This document shows positions 47,958 to 56,843 of a stretch of DNA of 64,000 bases, in pieces. Source of the DNA: Nitrospira sp. GTDB taxonomy: Bacteria; Nitrospirota; Nitrospiria; Nitrospirales; Nitrospiraceae. Location: contig JAFEBI010000022.1 of assembly GCA_018242725.1 (NCBI GenBank), positions 124,001-188,000 of the forward strand. Reading direction: 5' to 3'. The notes under the pieces are model-generated. The model had not been told where the DNA came from. It was given only the letters and a program-made list of their open reading frames with translations, and made no database searches. The position numbers and the translations under genes were made by a program. Numbering within the stretch: position 1 is the stretch's first letter; each line of letters begins with the position of its first letter.

Positions 47958-49406
47958 TTAGGGCATCAGGTGACCGACACGTCCCTCTATCGCGCTGCCT
48001 GTATTGACCCGGTTCGACAAGACCTCTGCTGCAGGGGACCGTTGCCCAGCCTTGCCACCATGACCGCTTTTCTCGCCAAACCCCATCAAGTAGTACTCAA
48101 AGTCGTTCGGCTCCACAAAGTAGTCTGTGGGTAACGTCTGCGCGTTCATATCGAGCGGCTTGACCAAGTGTGGGGTCACAATGATCACCAATTCTGTTTC
48201 GCTCTTTTGGAACGAACTGCTCCGGAACAGAGCACCGAGAATCGGTACCTCACCGAGAAATGGAACCTTTTTCACCGACTCTCTGACGTTATCGCGCAGC
48301 AATCCACCGATGGCAAAACTCTGTCCATCGGCTAACTCAATCGTCGTGGCCGCTCTCCTCGTCGTAATGGCCGGTACCACAAATCCTTGCAGTCGTAATG
48401 CATTGGTGAAATCCAGCTCTGACACTTCTGGCGCGACATTCAAGCTGATGTGCTTGCTATTCAAGATGTTGGGCGTAAAGACCAACCCGACGCCGAATTT
48501 TTTAAATTGAACGGTGACGAGGCCAAACGCTTGAGGCACTGGGATGGGAAATTCACCACCGGCGAGAAAGGCTGCTTCCTGGCCGTTCAACGCCATCAGG
48601 GTCGGCTTCGCTAATATTTTTAAAGCATTTTCTTCCTTCAGCGCATCGACAAACCCCGTCCAAGAGGTACTCCCCGCATTAAATCCAAACGCACCTTGGA
48701 TCACTTGCGTCGCTTCTGTGGCTATCGTCGCCGTCTGACCGATCGGATGACTCAGACTGGCGAGCCTCGTCAAGTTTGCTAAAAGCGATACGCCGAAGTA
48801 GTCATTACCGATTCCGGTAAAATTCAATCCCAACCGTTTGATCAACTCACGGTTCATCTCAGCCACACGGACTTCTAACATAACTTGCTGGACTCCGCCG
48901 ACCTGCATGGCGTTCACGATCTTCTTCGGTGCATAGGCCTCAGCCATACTCAAGGCACGGTTCATATTGCCGGCATTCGAAGCGGTACCGGAAAGCGTAA
49001 TATGATCATGGTCTGAGGTGACCATGATGCCACTCTCCTCCGGCATGGTCTTATGGAGATTCTCCTTGAGACGAGTCACATCCGGAGTCACCACCACGTC
49101 ATACATGCCCATCATCTTGCCGCTCTCATTCCAGAGCGTCACATTCGTCACACCTGTTGTTTTTCCCGTCACATAAATCTGTGTGGGCGAGAGCACGACC
49201 GTATCGGCGACATCTGGATTGGCCAAAGAGGCCCGCTTGATCGCCACGGGCAGGTCCAACACCTTCGACTTGCCGACGGTCAATTCCAGCTTCTGGATCT
49301 CTCGCTGTTCTCCAGCTCCCATAACCGGATCCTGTCCGAACGCCTGCGCTCCCGCCAAGATTGTGAGGGTGCAGCCCATGATCGTAATCGCATGACGTAG
49401 TTTCAT
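47958..49406 (-). CDS. rcpA: Tad outer-membrane secretin RcpA/CpaC
   Basis: The outer-membrane channel of the Flp pilus (482 aa). After a signal peptide come a pilus N-domain (KLELTVGKSKVLDLPVAIKRASLANPDVADTVV in two halves), a BON-like domain with DHDHITLSGTASNAGNMNRAL and the secretin core: QVMLEVRVAEMNRELIKRLG, then LKEENALKILAKPTLMALNG and FLGEVPILGALFRSSSFQKSE near the C-terminus with VTPHLVKPL. It is close in N-terminal sequence to the truncated protein encoded just upstream. Confidence 0.93.
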   Translation of the reverse strand: MKLRHAITIMGCTLTILAGAQAFGQDPVMGAGEQREIQKLELTVGKSKVLDLPVAIKRASLANPDVADTVVLSPTQIYVTGKTTGVTNVTLWNESGKMMGMYDVVVTPDVTRLKENLHKTMPEESGIMVTSDHDHITLSGTASNAGNMNRALSMAEAYAPKKIVNAMQVGGVQQVMLEVRVAEMNRELIKRLGLNFTGIGNDYFGVSLLANLTRLASLSHPIGQTATIATEATQVIQGAFGFNAGSTSWTGFVDALKEENALKILAKPTLMALNGQEAAFLAGGEFPIPVPQAFGLVTVQFKKFGVGLVFTPNILNSKHISLNVAPEVSELDFTNALRLQGFVVPAITTRRAATTIELADGQSFAIGGLLRDNVRESVKKVPFLGEVPILGALFRSSSFQKSETELVIIVTPHLVKPLDMNAQTLPTDYFVEPNDFEYYLMGFGEKSGHGGKAGQRSPAAEVLSNRVNTGSAIEGRVGHLMP

Positions 49407-49445
49407 CGCGTTATTCCTCCAGCCTTCCTGCCAACGTTCGCTTGG

Positions 49446-50078
49446 TTAGAACTTCACCGCATTCACTGAGGTCCCCTTGATCACTTCAACGGTAAACGTC
49501 TGCATATCATGTGGAACTTTTCCTCCTGGTGGTTCAGGATAGATCTTCAGAAAGTTGAGGACTTTCTTCGGCGCATAGGCTTCCGCCACGGCCAGGATCT
49601 GACTCAGACGTGCCTCGCTGGACACAGTTCCGAACAGCGTGACATGGTCATGGGTTCCCCTCAGTCGAATGTTGCTCTCATCCGGCAACAACTCGGCCAA
49701 CTGTTGCTTCAACCGGACCAAGTCCACACCGACATCAAGATCAAGGATGGCCAACACCTGGTCATCCTGCCCCCAGAGGGTCAGGTTTGTCGTGCCATAG
49801 CCCTTGCCAGTCACATAAATCTGTTTCGGGCTCAGCACCATGGCATCGGCAATTTGCGGATCGGCCAGAGACGCCCGCTTGATAGCCACGGGCATATTGA
49901 CGACAGTCGACTTTCCCACGACCAAGCTGAGCTGCTGAGGGTCCTTGGAGAGTGACACTAATTGGAGGTCTTTATTCTTTGCCATAACGGTCGAGGGACC
50001 AGCCCAAAGAATCCCACCACAGACCAGCGTGACTATCCATTGCCCATGAACCCGAGATCGATGCTGTGTGAACAACAT
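49446..50078 (-). CDS. Truncated secretin-like protein with CpaB-type tail
   Basis: A 210-aa secreted protein from the ATG at 50078 (site GGGAGG). It shares the secretin N-domain with the neighbouring RcpA (KSTVVNMPVAIKRASLAD versus KSKVLDLPVAIKRASLAN, and YVTGKGYGTTNLTLW versus YVTGKTTGVTNVTLW) and a BON-like domain (THDHVTLFGTVSSEARLSQIL). The secretin pore domain is missing. Its last residues, TFTVEVIKGTSVNAVKF, resemble the C-terminus of CpaB next door (IRVEVIKGDVRKEIKF). It is 39 bp from RcpA. A periplasmic adaptor between CpaB and the secretin is a fitting guess. Confidence 0.85.
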   Translation of the reverse strand: MLFTQHRSRVHGQWIVTLVCGGILWAGPSTVMAKNKDLQLVSLSKDPQQLSLVVGKSTVVNMPVAIKRASLADPQIADAMVLSPKQIYVTGKGYGTTNLTLWGQDDQVLAILDLDVGVDLVRLKQQLAELLPDESNIRLRGTHDHVTLFGTVSSEARLSQILAVAEAYAPKKVLNFLKIYPEPPGGKVPHDMQTFTVEVIKGTSVNAVKF

Positions 50079-50097
50079 TGCCGTGCCTCCCTGACTC

Positions 50098-50916
50098 TTA
50101 GAACTTAATTTCTTTACGGACATCGCCTTTGATCACTTCGACTCGAATCGCACCATCCCCCTCGTGAACCTTCTTCGCCTGAAATGAATTGAGCAAGGCT
50201 CCAAGGTTGGCGCCTTTGGTCAAGACCCGCTCACTGTTCAACGGATTACGCAGAGCCAACCGGAGCTTCCCTTGATTAGAGGCCAACGCCAGCTTCTCCG
50301 CCTCATCCACATCAACCTCGACCGTGATGACTTGAACCTGCGTCGGTTCCTCATCCTTCCCCTTCCGCTCCATCTGAGTACCAGCCGCCAGCACTTTCAC
50401 ATGCTCTAAGATGGTTTTAGAAACAGCATGTTCAGGCTTTCCAGGAGTTGCTTCGATCGTCACCATGACATCCACCCGGTCAGCCGGCTTGATAAACCCC
50501 GCTACTCCGATCACATCATCGACTTTCACCGACATGGCCCGTTTGTTCACATCGGTGACAGCCGCAACTCCTCCACCGGTCGTCCCAAGCGGCGCCAGCT
50601 TTGATTCCAGAAGCATCTCATTCCGTTTGACATCAACCAGTAGGACCCGATCCTTGATCTCATCTACTGTCTTAAAATGTCCTTCCGGAATGGCACCGGG
50701 CGGAACCTCCTGCATCAGCACCATCTCCGACGTGAGTTTGCTCCCCCAGGGAATATCCGCATTCGCCACCACCACCTGCACGTTCTGACTCGTGGGCAAT
50801 GGAGCCGCCATCAATCGATTCTTCTCATTCTGGAGCCAGGAAAACACGAGGACACTGGTGATAACACCCAGCACCAACGCCGATCCAAAAAACACGAGAG
50901 GTCTCAACCGCTTCAT
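50098..50916 (-). CDS. cpaB: Tad pilus assembly protein RcpC/CpaB
   Basis: A 272-aa periplasmic protein with an N-terminal membrane anchor (PLVFFGSALVLGVITSVLVFSW). It contains the SAF/CpaB domain (VVVANADIPWGSKLTSEMVLMQEVPPGAIPEG in part), the CpaB motif AMSVKVDDVIGVAGFIKPADRVDVMVT and VEVDVDEAEKLALASNQGKLRLALRNP. In known systems it contacts the secretin. It ends with IRVEVIKGDVRKEIKF, shared with its downstream neighbour. Confidence 0.92.
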   Translation of the reverse strand: MKRLRPLVFFGSALVLGVITSVLVFSWLQNEKNRLMAAPLPTSQNVQVVVANADIPWGSKLTSEMVLMQEVPPGAIPEGHFKTVDEIKDRVLLVDVKRNEMLLESKLAPLGTTGGGVAAVTDVNKRAMSVKVDDVIGVAGFIKPADRVDVMVTIEATPGKPEHAVSKTILEHVKVLAAGTQMERKGKDEEPTQVQVITVEVDVDEAEKLALASNQGKLRLALRNPLNSERVLTKGANLGALLNSFQAKKVHEGDGAIRVEVIKGDVRKEIKF

Positions 50917-51019
50917 TGCCCGCCCTCCTCTTCAATCGATGCGCTCTGATTTGTAATCTTCCCTAGGTTCATCATCCTCATCCCCGTTTGATCAACCATA
51001 GCTGAGTTCTCAATGATGC

Positions 51020-51544
51020 CTACCCCCCGAAGGGTTGGATTCCTCCTAGAAACAGTAGGGTGCCGGCAGCAATTGCCAACCCATACCGCAACTTGAACGG
51101 CAACTGTATGTCCCCCGACCAAGCCAATCCTCCAGTGACAAATGCGCCGTATGCTGAGAACGTCAATTTTTTTGATGTGCCAGCGAGCCCCCACTGATAG
51201 GTCATGGCACTAAGGGCATAGACACCCCCAGCCAAGACTGAAAGTAGCGCAATCGAGAGCGCGCCGGATGGACCGACCATCGAACCGATGGCCGCCATCA
51301 ACTTCACATCTCCTGCCCCAATTGCCTTACAAACATAAGGAAGTACAAATAGCCCCATCCCCACTCCAAGCCCGGCCAAACTAAACAATGCGTCACCTAG
51401 TCCACCGATCCAAATGTGAGTAAGTATGCCAAGACCCATTGCTGGAAAGGTGAGCCAGTTGGGAATCCGGGACCATCGAAGATCTGTATAAGTGGCGATT
51501 ATCAACAGCACGGTCAGCATTATGATCATCATGGGTAACATCAT
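51020..51544 (-). CDS. tadV: Prepilin peptidase TadV/CpaA
   Basis: A 174-aa aspartic prepilin peptidase of the short Tad type, with about six helices. Both catalytic aspartates are visible: TYTDLRWSRIPN and GAGDVKLMAAIG. It should process the Flp pilin encoded 117 bp upstream and the TadE-like pseudopilin. N-terminal start codons are clustered (M1, M2, M5), and the exact one is unclear. Confidence 0.92.
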   Translation of the reverse strand: MMLPMMIIMLTVLLIIATYTDLRWSRIPNWLTFPAMGLGILTHIWIGGLGDALFSLAGLGVGMGLFVLPYVCKAIGAGDVKLMAAIGSMVGPSGALSIALLSVLAGGVYALSAMTYQWGLAGTSKKLTFSAYGAFVTGGLAWSGDIQLPFKLRYGLAIAAGTLLFLGGIQPFGG

Positions 51545-51661
51545 AATTGCTCACATTCGCTTCACATCACATGCAGGATTCGGTTGGCCCTAACTGGCAG
51601 GGCCAACCGAATTCGTGTCAGCGTAGGTTCACTCGCCATTCGGCTTTCGCCAACGCCATCA

Positions 51662-51841
51662 TTAAGAACCCTGAGACGTGGTAATAGAATTGGTCGCGTT
51701 CGTGAGAGACGTGCCAACGGCAGTGCCAAGTGGAATCACAAGTGCGGCGACAGCCACGCCCATGATCCCCAGAAGGATCGCATACTCAACCGCAGACGCA
51801 CCCTCTTCTTCCTTCGCAAACTGACGAATCGCGTTCAACAT
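51662..51841 (-). CDS. flp: Flp pilin
   Basis: A 59-aa major pilin that opens the tad operon. The sequence begins MLNAIRQFAKEEEG, then the mature part ASAVEYAILLGIMGVAVAAL. The Tad prepilin site is Gly14/Ala15, with the conserved Glu-Tyr pair at mature positions 5 and 6. The hydrophobic helix is followed by a short polar tail (TNATNSITTSQGS). The start has an AAAGGT site 7 bp upstream. A sigma54-type promoter lies about 170 bp upstream. Confidence 0.95.
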   Translation of the reverse strand: MLNAIRQFAKEEEGASAVEYAILLGIMGVAVAALVIPLGTAVGTSLTNATNSITTSQGS

Positions 51842-52266
51842 GTTTTAGACCTTTCATTTAGTAAGAATTGTGGTTGATAAAAACATCAAAAATACCTCTG
51901 CGTTTTGTGCCCTCTATTCACGTACAGCGCAAGTGTGTGGGATTGCCCCTCACATCCTGGCCCCCGGGCGTCGTGCTAGAGGTCAATTTCCGCATTGCCA
52001 TCATGGCACTGCAAACTATCGGCCAGATATTGACTCGCTCCAACCGACTGTTCTTTCAGCGTTAGTCAGTTTCTTCGCCATGCACTGCGGGCGTGAGGCC
52101 TCAGGCGAGAGCTACCAAACAATCCCCATATGCGGTTCCAAAGCCGCAGGCGAGTGGCATGTCTCTTTGGCCATAATTGAGAAATAGGGTTTTGTTTGAC
52201 CGTTAGCCAGCCTCGCGGCATGCTGATCTGATAGAAGTGCCGGTCATAACCAAGGGAGCTGCTGTG
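51842..52266. other. Divergent promoter region between flp and tadD-like gene
   Basis: About 425 bp with no gene. It holds the sigma54-type site at 52010-52025 facing flp. A plus-strand near-miss (TGGCATGTCTCTTTGG, about 52155) has the -12 element one base out of register and is not called. Short frames in this region are not supported. Confidence 0.5.
52010..52025 (-). promoter_or_regulatory. Candidate sigma54 promoter of the tad operon
   Basis: On the minus strand, TGGCCGATAGTTTGCA matches the sigma54 consensus TGGCACG-N4-TTGCW at the key GG (-24) and GC (-12) positions with exact spacing and most flanking bases. It points to flp, with an expected leader of about 160 bases. A sigma54 activator gene lies 2 kb away. 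Confidence 0.65.
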
Positions 52267-53271
52267 ATGAGATGGTTACAAACTCTGAGATTTCTTTTGA
52301 CTGTGTGGCTTGCTGTTGAAGCAGCCACACTCACTGGATGCTGGGGATCCAAGGATCAGGCGGCATCGTCAGCGGACCTGGCAGAATATCGGAAGATGAT
52401 GGATGAACAGAAGAAACAACAAGAACGCCTTGAAGCGGCTACCTCCTCCGCTCCTGAACTCACGGCCGAAGAACATGAACGAAAGGGCGACCTCGATGCA
52501 CAAGCGAAGAACTATCCGTTGGCAAGCCTGCATTATGACAAGGCCTTGAAAGCCGATCCCTCCCGCAACCCGGTTCGTCTCAAGCTCGGTCAGGTGTTCT
52601 TACAGCAGGGGCTTCTCGATCAAGCCCTGGCGCACTTTCTAGACCTCCAAACCAGAGAGTCAGAATCCGCGTCGGTCCATGAAGGCCTTGGACAGATCTA
52701 CCTGATGCAAGGCAAGCACCAGGAAGCTGAAAAGGCTCTAACGAAAGCCATCACGCTCAACCCAGCAAGCTGGCAATCACATAATTTGATGGGGCTCCTG
52801 TACGACCAACAGAAACGCCATGCCGAGGCCATTTCGTCCTACCACACGGCCCTGACCCACCGTTCGCGAGAACCGAACGTCCTGAACAATCTCGGCCTCG
52901 CCTACGCACTGAGCGGCAACTACGACGCCGCGATCGATTCTTACGAACAGGCCGTTTCAGCTGGCTCGAACAGTTCCAAACTCTATAACAACCTCGGTAT
53001 CGCCTATGTGCAGCGTCGACGTTATGTCGATGCGCTGAACACCTTTAAGAAAGCGATGGATGAACCACGCGCCTATAACAACCTTGGTGTCGCGCTTCTT
53101 GGCATCAACAATGCCAAGAAAGCGGTGATCTGCTTCGAGAAAGCCATCGAACTCAATCCACAGTATTATGAAAAGGCTTCGGAGAACCTTCGAATCGCCC
53201 GCCAAGCCATCCCCAATACTCCTGGTGGAACTACCGCATCACATACGGCTGAAGCCAGCTCCTGCCCGTAG
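52267..53271 (+). CDS. TadD-like TPR lipoprotein
   Basis: A 334-aa lipoprotein from the ATG at 52267 (site GGGAG), with signal ending in TLTGC. After a charged coiled segment (EYRKMMDEQKKQQERLEAA) there are about seven TPR repeats (for example HEGLGQIYLMQGKHQEAEKAL and YNNLGIAYVQRRRYVDALNTF). Tad systems include a TPR protein, TadD, needed for pilus assembly and secretin function, and this gene faces the tad operon divergently, so TadD is the likely role. The C-terminus is an unstructured Thr/Ser/Ala tail. Confidence 0.82.
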   Translation: MRWLQTLRFLLTVWLAVEAATLTGCWGSKDQAASSADLAEYRKMMDEQKKQQERLEAATSSAPELTAEEHERKGDLDAQAKNYPLASLHYDKALKADPSRNPVRLKLGQVFLQQGLLDQALAHFLDLQTRESESASVHEGLGQIYLMQGKHQEAEKALTKAITLNPASWQSHNLMGLLYDQQKRHAEAISSYHTALTHRSREPNVLNNLGLAYALSGNYDAAIDSYEQAVSAGSNSSKLYNNLGIAYVQRRRYVDALNTFKKAMDEPRAYNNLGVALLGINNAKKAVICFEKAIELNPQYYEKASENLRIARQAIPNTPGGTTASHTAEASSCP

Positions 53272-53315
53272 TGCAGGAAGCAACCGGACTGAATGGCGGA
53301 GGGACAATTGCAATC

Positions 53316-53621
53316 CTACTTCATGGATTCAAACAGCTGCTGCAGGTCTAGAACCTTGGCTCGATTGAGACCATAAATCGGGTGGCTTGCGCTACGGCCT
53401 ATCGCTGTGAGCCATCCGCTCATAACCAATTCGTTGAGAGCCTCTTCCACGCCTGTTTCATTAACCATCACCCCATGCGCGCGAAGCCACCAATTCGTGA
53501 TTCCCTCAGCTGTATCTTTCGCATCAGGATGGCTATAGAGATAGCCAAGTAGCAGCCATACCACTCTCTTGCTGGTTAAAAACTGATCCGGCCTTTCCAC
53601 AGTAACCGGACACCAGCACAT
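53316..53621 (-). CDS. Small hypothetical protein, possible winged-helix fold
   Basis: A 101-aa protein with helix-turn-helix-like spacing: TSKRVVWLLLGYLYSHPDAKDTAEGITNWW (in part), then VEEALNELVMSGWLTAIGRSASHPIYGLN, which resembles a winged-helix recognition helix and beta hairpin. No family recognised. It is convergent with the TadD-like gene and precedes the sigma54 activator remnant on the same side. The first codons MCWCPVT are odd and the true start could be later. Confidence 0.55.
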   Translation of the reverse strand: MCWCPVTVERPDQFLTSKRVVWLLLGYLYSHPDAKDTAEGITNWWLRAHGVMVNETGVEEALNELVMSGWLTAIGRSASHPIYGLNRAKVLDLQQLFESMK

Positions 53622-53731
53622 TCAATGCCAAACTGTACCATCCTCTAATCCATTAGAATATTGAGCGTTCTTGAGTCTATTCGTTCCCCTGCGGCAGTTC
53701 TCCCTCAGACACCAGGCTGTCCGGGTACCTC

Positions 53732-54734
53732 TCACGCCGCAGAGAACTCACGTCGGTCGAGACCATGCTTGTGCAGTAATCGCTGAAAGGTCCGGCGCTC
53801 TTTATGTGCAGCGCGGGCTGCTTGGGAAACATTGCCTTGATGTGAGGAGAGAAGCTTGCTCAGATATGTCCGCTCAAATTCATCGATCATCTTCGTTTTC
53901 ATTGCCTGAAATCCCCCAGGCTCGGCCAGATTCATTTCAGGCATACCCGACACCACTGATCTCATTAAACTCTGATCAGCCACGTCAAGATCCGACGCAT
54001 GAAGTACATTATTCATCGCCAGTGCAACCGCACGCTGCAACACCCCCTGTAACTCCCTTACATTTCCAGGCCAGGCATAGTTCACCAGCTTCATCATCGC
54101 GTCGGGCGATAGCTGGATTACATCCTTCCCATACTCTTCGGCAACACGATTGGTAAAATGCCGCGCCAACCCTGGGATATCTTCCTGCCGATCCCGCAAC
54201 GGAGGAAGCTCGACCGACAACACATTCAACCGATAGAACAGATCTTCTCGAAATTGGCGGCTTTTGACCAAATCACGTAAATCGGTATTCGTCGCGGCGA
54301 CGATCTTCACATCGACGGCACGACTCTTCGTGGAACCCAGTGGCCTAAACTCTTGATCTTGCAGGATCACGCAGGAGTTTACTCTGTGCCGCCAGACTGA
54401 GACTATTGATTTCATCAAGAAATAAAGTCCCGCCGTCTGCCTCGTGAAACAGCCCATGCTTTTCAACAAGTGCGCCGGTGAACGCCCCCTTGCTGTGGCC
54501 GAACAATTCATTTTCCACTAAATGATCTGGTAAGGCCGCGCAATTCACAGGTACGAACGGTTTCCCACACCGCTCACTCGAATAATGAATCGCTCGTGCG
54601 AATAGTTCCTTGCCCGTCCCAGTCTCACCGGAAATCAGCACCGTCGCTCTGGACCTGCTGAGTAGCGGGATCTTGCCCTTCACCTGCAAAAAACTCCGGC
54701 TGGTCCCGATCAACGTATCTTCCCAATGCGGCAT
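53732..54734 (-). pseudogene. Sigma54-dependent AAA+ activator, interrupted by a frameshift
   Basis: The N-terminal part (54734 to about 54365; start behind AAGGAGAT) has [11 protein letters not shown], Walker [23 protein letters not shown] (contact with sigma54) and Walker B-like [10 protein letters not shown]. It then leaves frame after QSKLLR. The rest, in another frame from about 54364, continues with [23 protein letters not shown]-like VKIVAATNTDL, FREDLFYRLNVL, WPGNVRELQGVL and a Fis-type helix-turn-helix (GNVSQAARAAHKERRTFQRLL). A one-base insertion in GATCC near 54364-54370 explains both halves. No receiver domain is present, like PspF. It may be truly broken or a sequencing error. 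It is the obvious candidate activator of the tad promoter. Confidence 0.85.
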
Positions 54735-55098
54735 GCTCGTATCTCCTTCTCCCCTGCTACAGCTTCTGATCCGGAGTGGTTATGGAGGTCGCTTCTACAA
54801 CCCATTGGTATCGTTCGAGTGAGGCGTTCGTCCCACGCGGATACTTCGCCGCAAGAACCTTCTGCTGGGTGCAACTTCTTCGATCTAAAACTAGAACGGA
54901 TCCGGCCTTCTGCCCATACCAACCTGGATGGGGAATCGGCCTACAGACTGGTTAGTACTTTGGGAGGAGTCACCTCCTTTCTCCCCGCTCCGTCATGTGG
55001 ATGGAACCGAACAGCTACATTCCCGGCTCAGGTTCTCAGGAATTGCTGGATTTCTATTCCCGTCTTGCTACCTTCAAGAGATCATTTGTGAGACAGTC
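54735..55098. other. Divergent region upstream of the Dsb-like gene
   Basis: About 360 bp. An open frame joins this stretch to the Dsb-like gene from 54928, but the residues have no secretion signal and look non-coding. It should hold promoters for the activator and the Dsb-like gene. A small inverted repeat GGAGG-AGTCA-CCTCC (54963-54977) is present. No clear promoter could be assigned. Confidence 0.35.
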
Positions 55099-56142
55099 GT
55101 GAGAATTCCATTGATCGCTGGAATAGTTGGCGGCCTCGTTGGTCTATCCATATTCTTGTTCGTGACAGGTCCTTTCACTCTCACCATCCCTCAGCAGTCC
55201 TCCGCCTCGGAAATCAAATCTCGAGTGATCGCTATAGTTGGATCACGCTCCATCACGCTGGCGGAAGTTGAACAGGCTATCGCTCTCCCCCTATATCAGG
55301 CAGATGAGCAGCGGGTGAAGCTGTTGAACGAATCAGTCCACCGGCTTGTCGATGAGGAACTCCTTACGACTGAAGCAACGAGACTAGGGATCACTGTTCC
55401 TTCTCTCATCGAAAAAGCGAGTGAATCTGAAGCTGTCGCCAAACTCGCCGGTCTCCCTGGTCCAGTCCGTCGGGCCACACACCCCTCTCAACAGCAGCTT
55501 TCCTTATCCCCATTGCAGCACACAGACGAGGCCTCAAGAATTCGTCAAGCGCTCTTGGTCCAACTACGACGACGGGCAAATATCCAGGTGAATCTCCCCA
55601 AGCCGGACCTCCCTGTTCTGAATGTCAGCGTTGACGATGATCCCTGGACCGGCACAGACCATGCTCCTATCACGATCATCGAGTTCTCTGACTTTGAATG
55701 TCCATACTGCCAACTAGCAGTATCCACGCTGAAGGAGCTCCTGAAACAATATCCAGAAAAATTGAAACTAGTTTATCGTGATCTCCCAGGACCGAATCAC
55801 CAGCAGGCCGTGGCGGCCGCCGAAGCGGCACAATGTGCTGCCGAGCAACATCGGTTCTGGGACTATCATGATGCGCTATTCAACCGCCGACCGTCGGATG
55901 GTGCGTGGAATTTTCCAGGCCTCGCTGAAACACTCGGCCTATCGATGTCATCATTTAACACATGCATGCAGGAGACCCGCTATCGAGGCGAGGTATTGAA
56001 AGATCTGCAGGATGGGCTAAACCTCGGAGTGACAAGTACTCCAACGTTCTTTATTAACGGACGCCCCCTCGTCGGGTCACAACCTCTTGCGGAGTTTCAA
56101 GCCATCATCGACCCGCTTCTCAAGAACTCCGGCTCGGAGTAG
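55099..56142 (+). CDS. Secreted SurA-N/DsbA-like thioredoxin-fold protein
   Basis: From the GTG at 55099 the protein is 347 aa: an N-terminal signal anchor (IPLIAGIVGGLVGLSIFLFV), a SurA N-terminal-like helical domain (IVGSRSITLAEVEQAIALP and LVDEELLTTEATRLGI) and a C-terminal DsbA/thioredoxin_4 domain. The latter has the active site ECPYC, LPGPNHQQA, and the cis-proline loop STPTFFING. It should act as a periplasmic disulfide oxidase or isomerase, with the SurA-like part binding unfolded clients. The start is uncertain because the frame stays open to 54928. Confidence 0.82.
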   Translation: MRIPLIAGIVGGLVGLSIFLFVTGPFTLTIPQQSSASEIKSRVIAIVGSRSITLAEVEQAIALPLYQADEQRVKLLNESVHRLVDEELLTTEATRLGITVPSLIEKASESEAVAKLAGLPGPVRRATHPSQQQLSLSPLQHTDEASRIRQALLVQLRRRANIQVNLPKPDLPVLNVSVDDDPWTGTDHAPITIIEFSDFECPYCQLAVSTLKELLKQYPEKLKLVYRDLPGPNHQQAVAAAEAAQCAAEQHRFWDYHDALFNRRPSDGAWNFPGLAETLGLSMSSFNTCMQETRYRGEVLKDLQDGLNLGVTSTPTFFINGRPLVGSQPLAEFQAIIDPLLKNSGSE

Positions 56143-56198
56143 CCCCTCTTGTAAGATTCAGCTATGCTGGACTACTCTCATCTCAGGAGGATCGGTCT

Positions 56199-56840
56199 AT
56201 GGAAGAGAGTCGGCTCACGAAAACCAAAGAACAATGGGCTCGGGCCAGGCGAGGAGGAGAGGAACGTGAAGTCTTTTATGAAGGAGATGAGCGCTTGCCG
56301 CCAGGCCAGCACCTCGTTGAGAACTTTCCTGTGTTGGACCTCGGCTTCAAGCCGGAAATTCCGTTAAGCGACTGGCGTCTCAGTATCGGAGGATTTGTCA
56401 CGGCCCCCGTCACCTGGGCATGGGAACAATTCATGGCTCAACCCCAACACATACATCGGTCGGACTTCCACTGTGTCACGTCATGGAGCCGATATGACAA
56501 TGACTGGGAAGGCGTGACGTTTAAGCACATCATGTCCGTCGTAAAACCCCTGTCGCTGGCTCGGTTTGTCCTCTTCAAGTCCTACGACGACTACACAACC
56601 AATCTCCCGCTCGAGGCCTGCGATGACGATGATGTCATCATTGCCCGTAACTGGAATGGCAGCCCCCTTTCCCGGGACCACGGTGGGCCGGTGCGTGTAA
56701 TCATCCCAAAACGATATGCCTGGAAGGGAGCGAAGTGGGTCAAAGAAATTACGTTTTCCGATAAAGACGAGAAGGGGTTCTGGGAGGTTCGTGGATATTC
56801 AAACACCGCACTCCCATGGAACAATGACCGTTATGCCTGA
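56199..56840 (+). CDS. Sulfite-oxidase-like molybdopterin protein
   Basis: A 213-aa oxidoreductase molybdopterin-binding domain protein with a perfect AGGAGG site. The family cysteine that binds molybdenum is in DFHCVTSWSRYDNDWEGV. Further conserved pieces are DWRLSIGGFV, HGGPVRVIIPKRYAWKGAKWVKEI and EVRGYSNTALPW. It has no signal peptide, so it is a cytoplasmic form like YuiH. Electron partner and substrate are unknown. It stops 3 bp from the convergent YdbL gene. Confidence 0.87.
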   Translation: MEESRLTKTKEQWARARRGGEEREVFYEGDERLPPGQHLVENFPVLDLGFKPEIPLSDWRLSIGGFVTAPVTWAWEQFMAQPQHIHRSDFHCVTSWSRYDNDWEGVTFKHIMSVVKPLSLARFVLFKSYDDYTTNLPLEACDDDDVIIARNWNGSPLSRDHGGPVRVIIPKRYAWKGAKWVKEITFSDKDEKGFWEVRGYSNTALPWNNDRYA

Positions 56841-56843
56841 TCG

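Noticed and set aside
50913-50999. Possible 28-codon leader peptide before cpaB
   Set aside because: It overlaps the cpaB start as ATGA, but has no convincing ribosome site and no recognisable sequence.
52155-52171. Sigma54-like site TGGCATGTCTCTTTGG facing the TadD-like gene
   Set aside because: The -12 element lacks the GC at the required spacing, being one base out of register.
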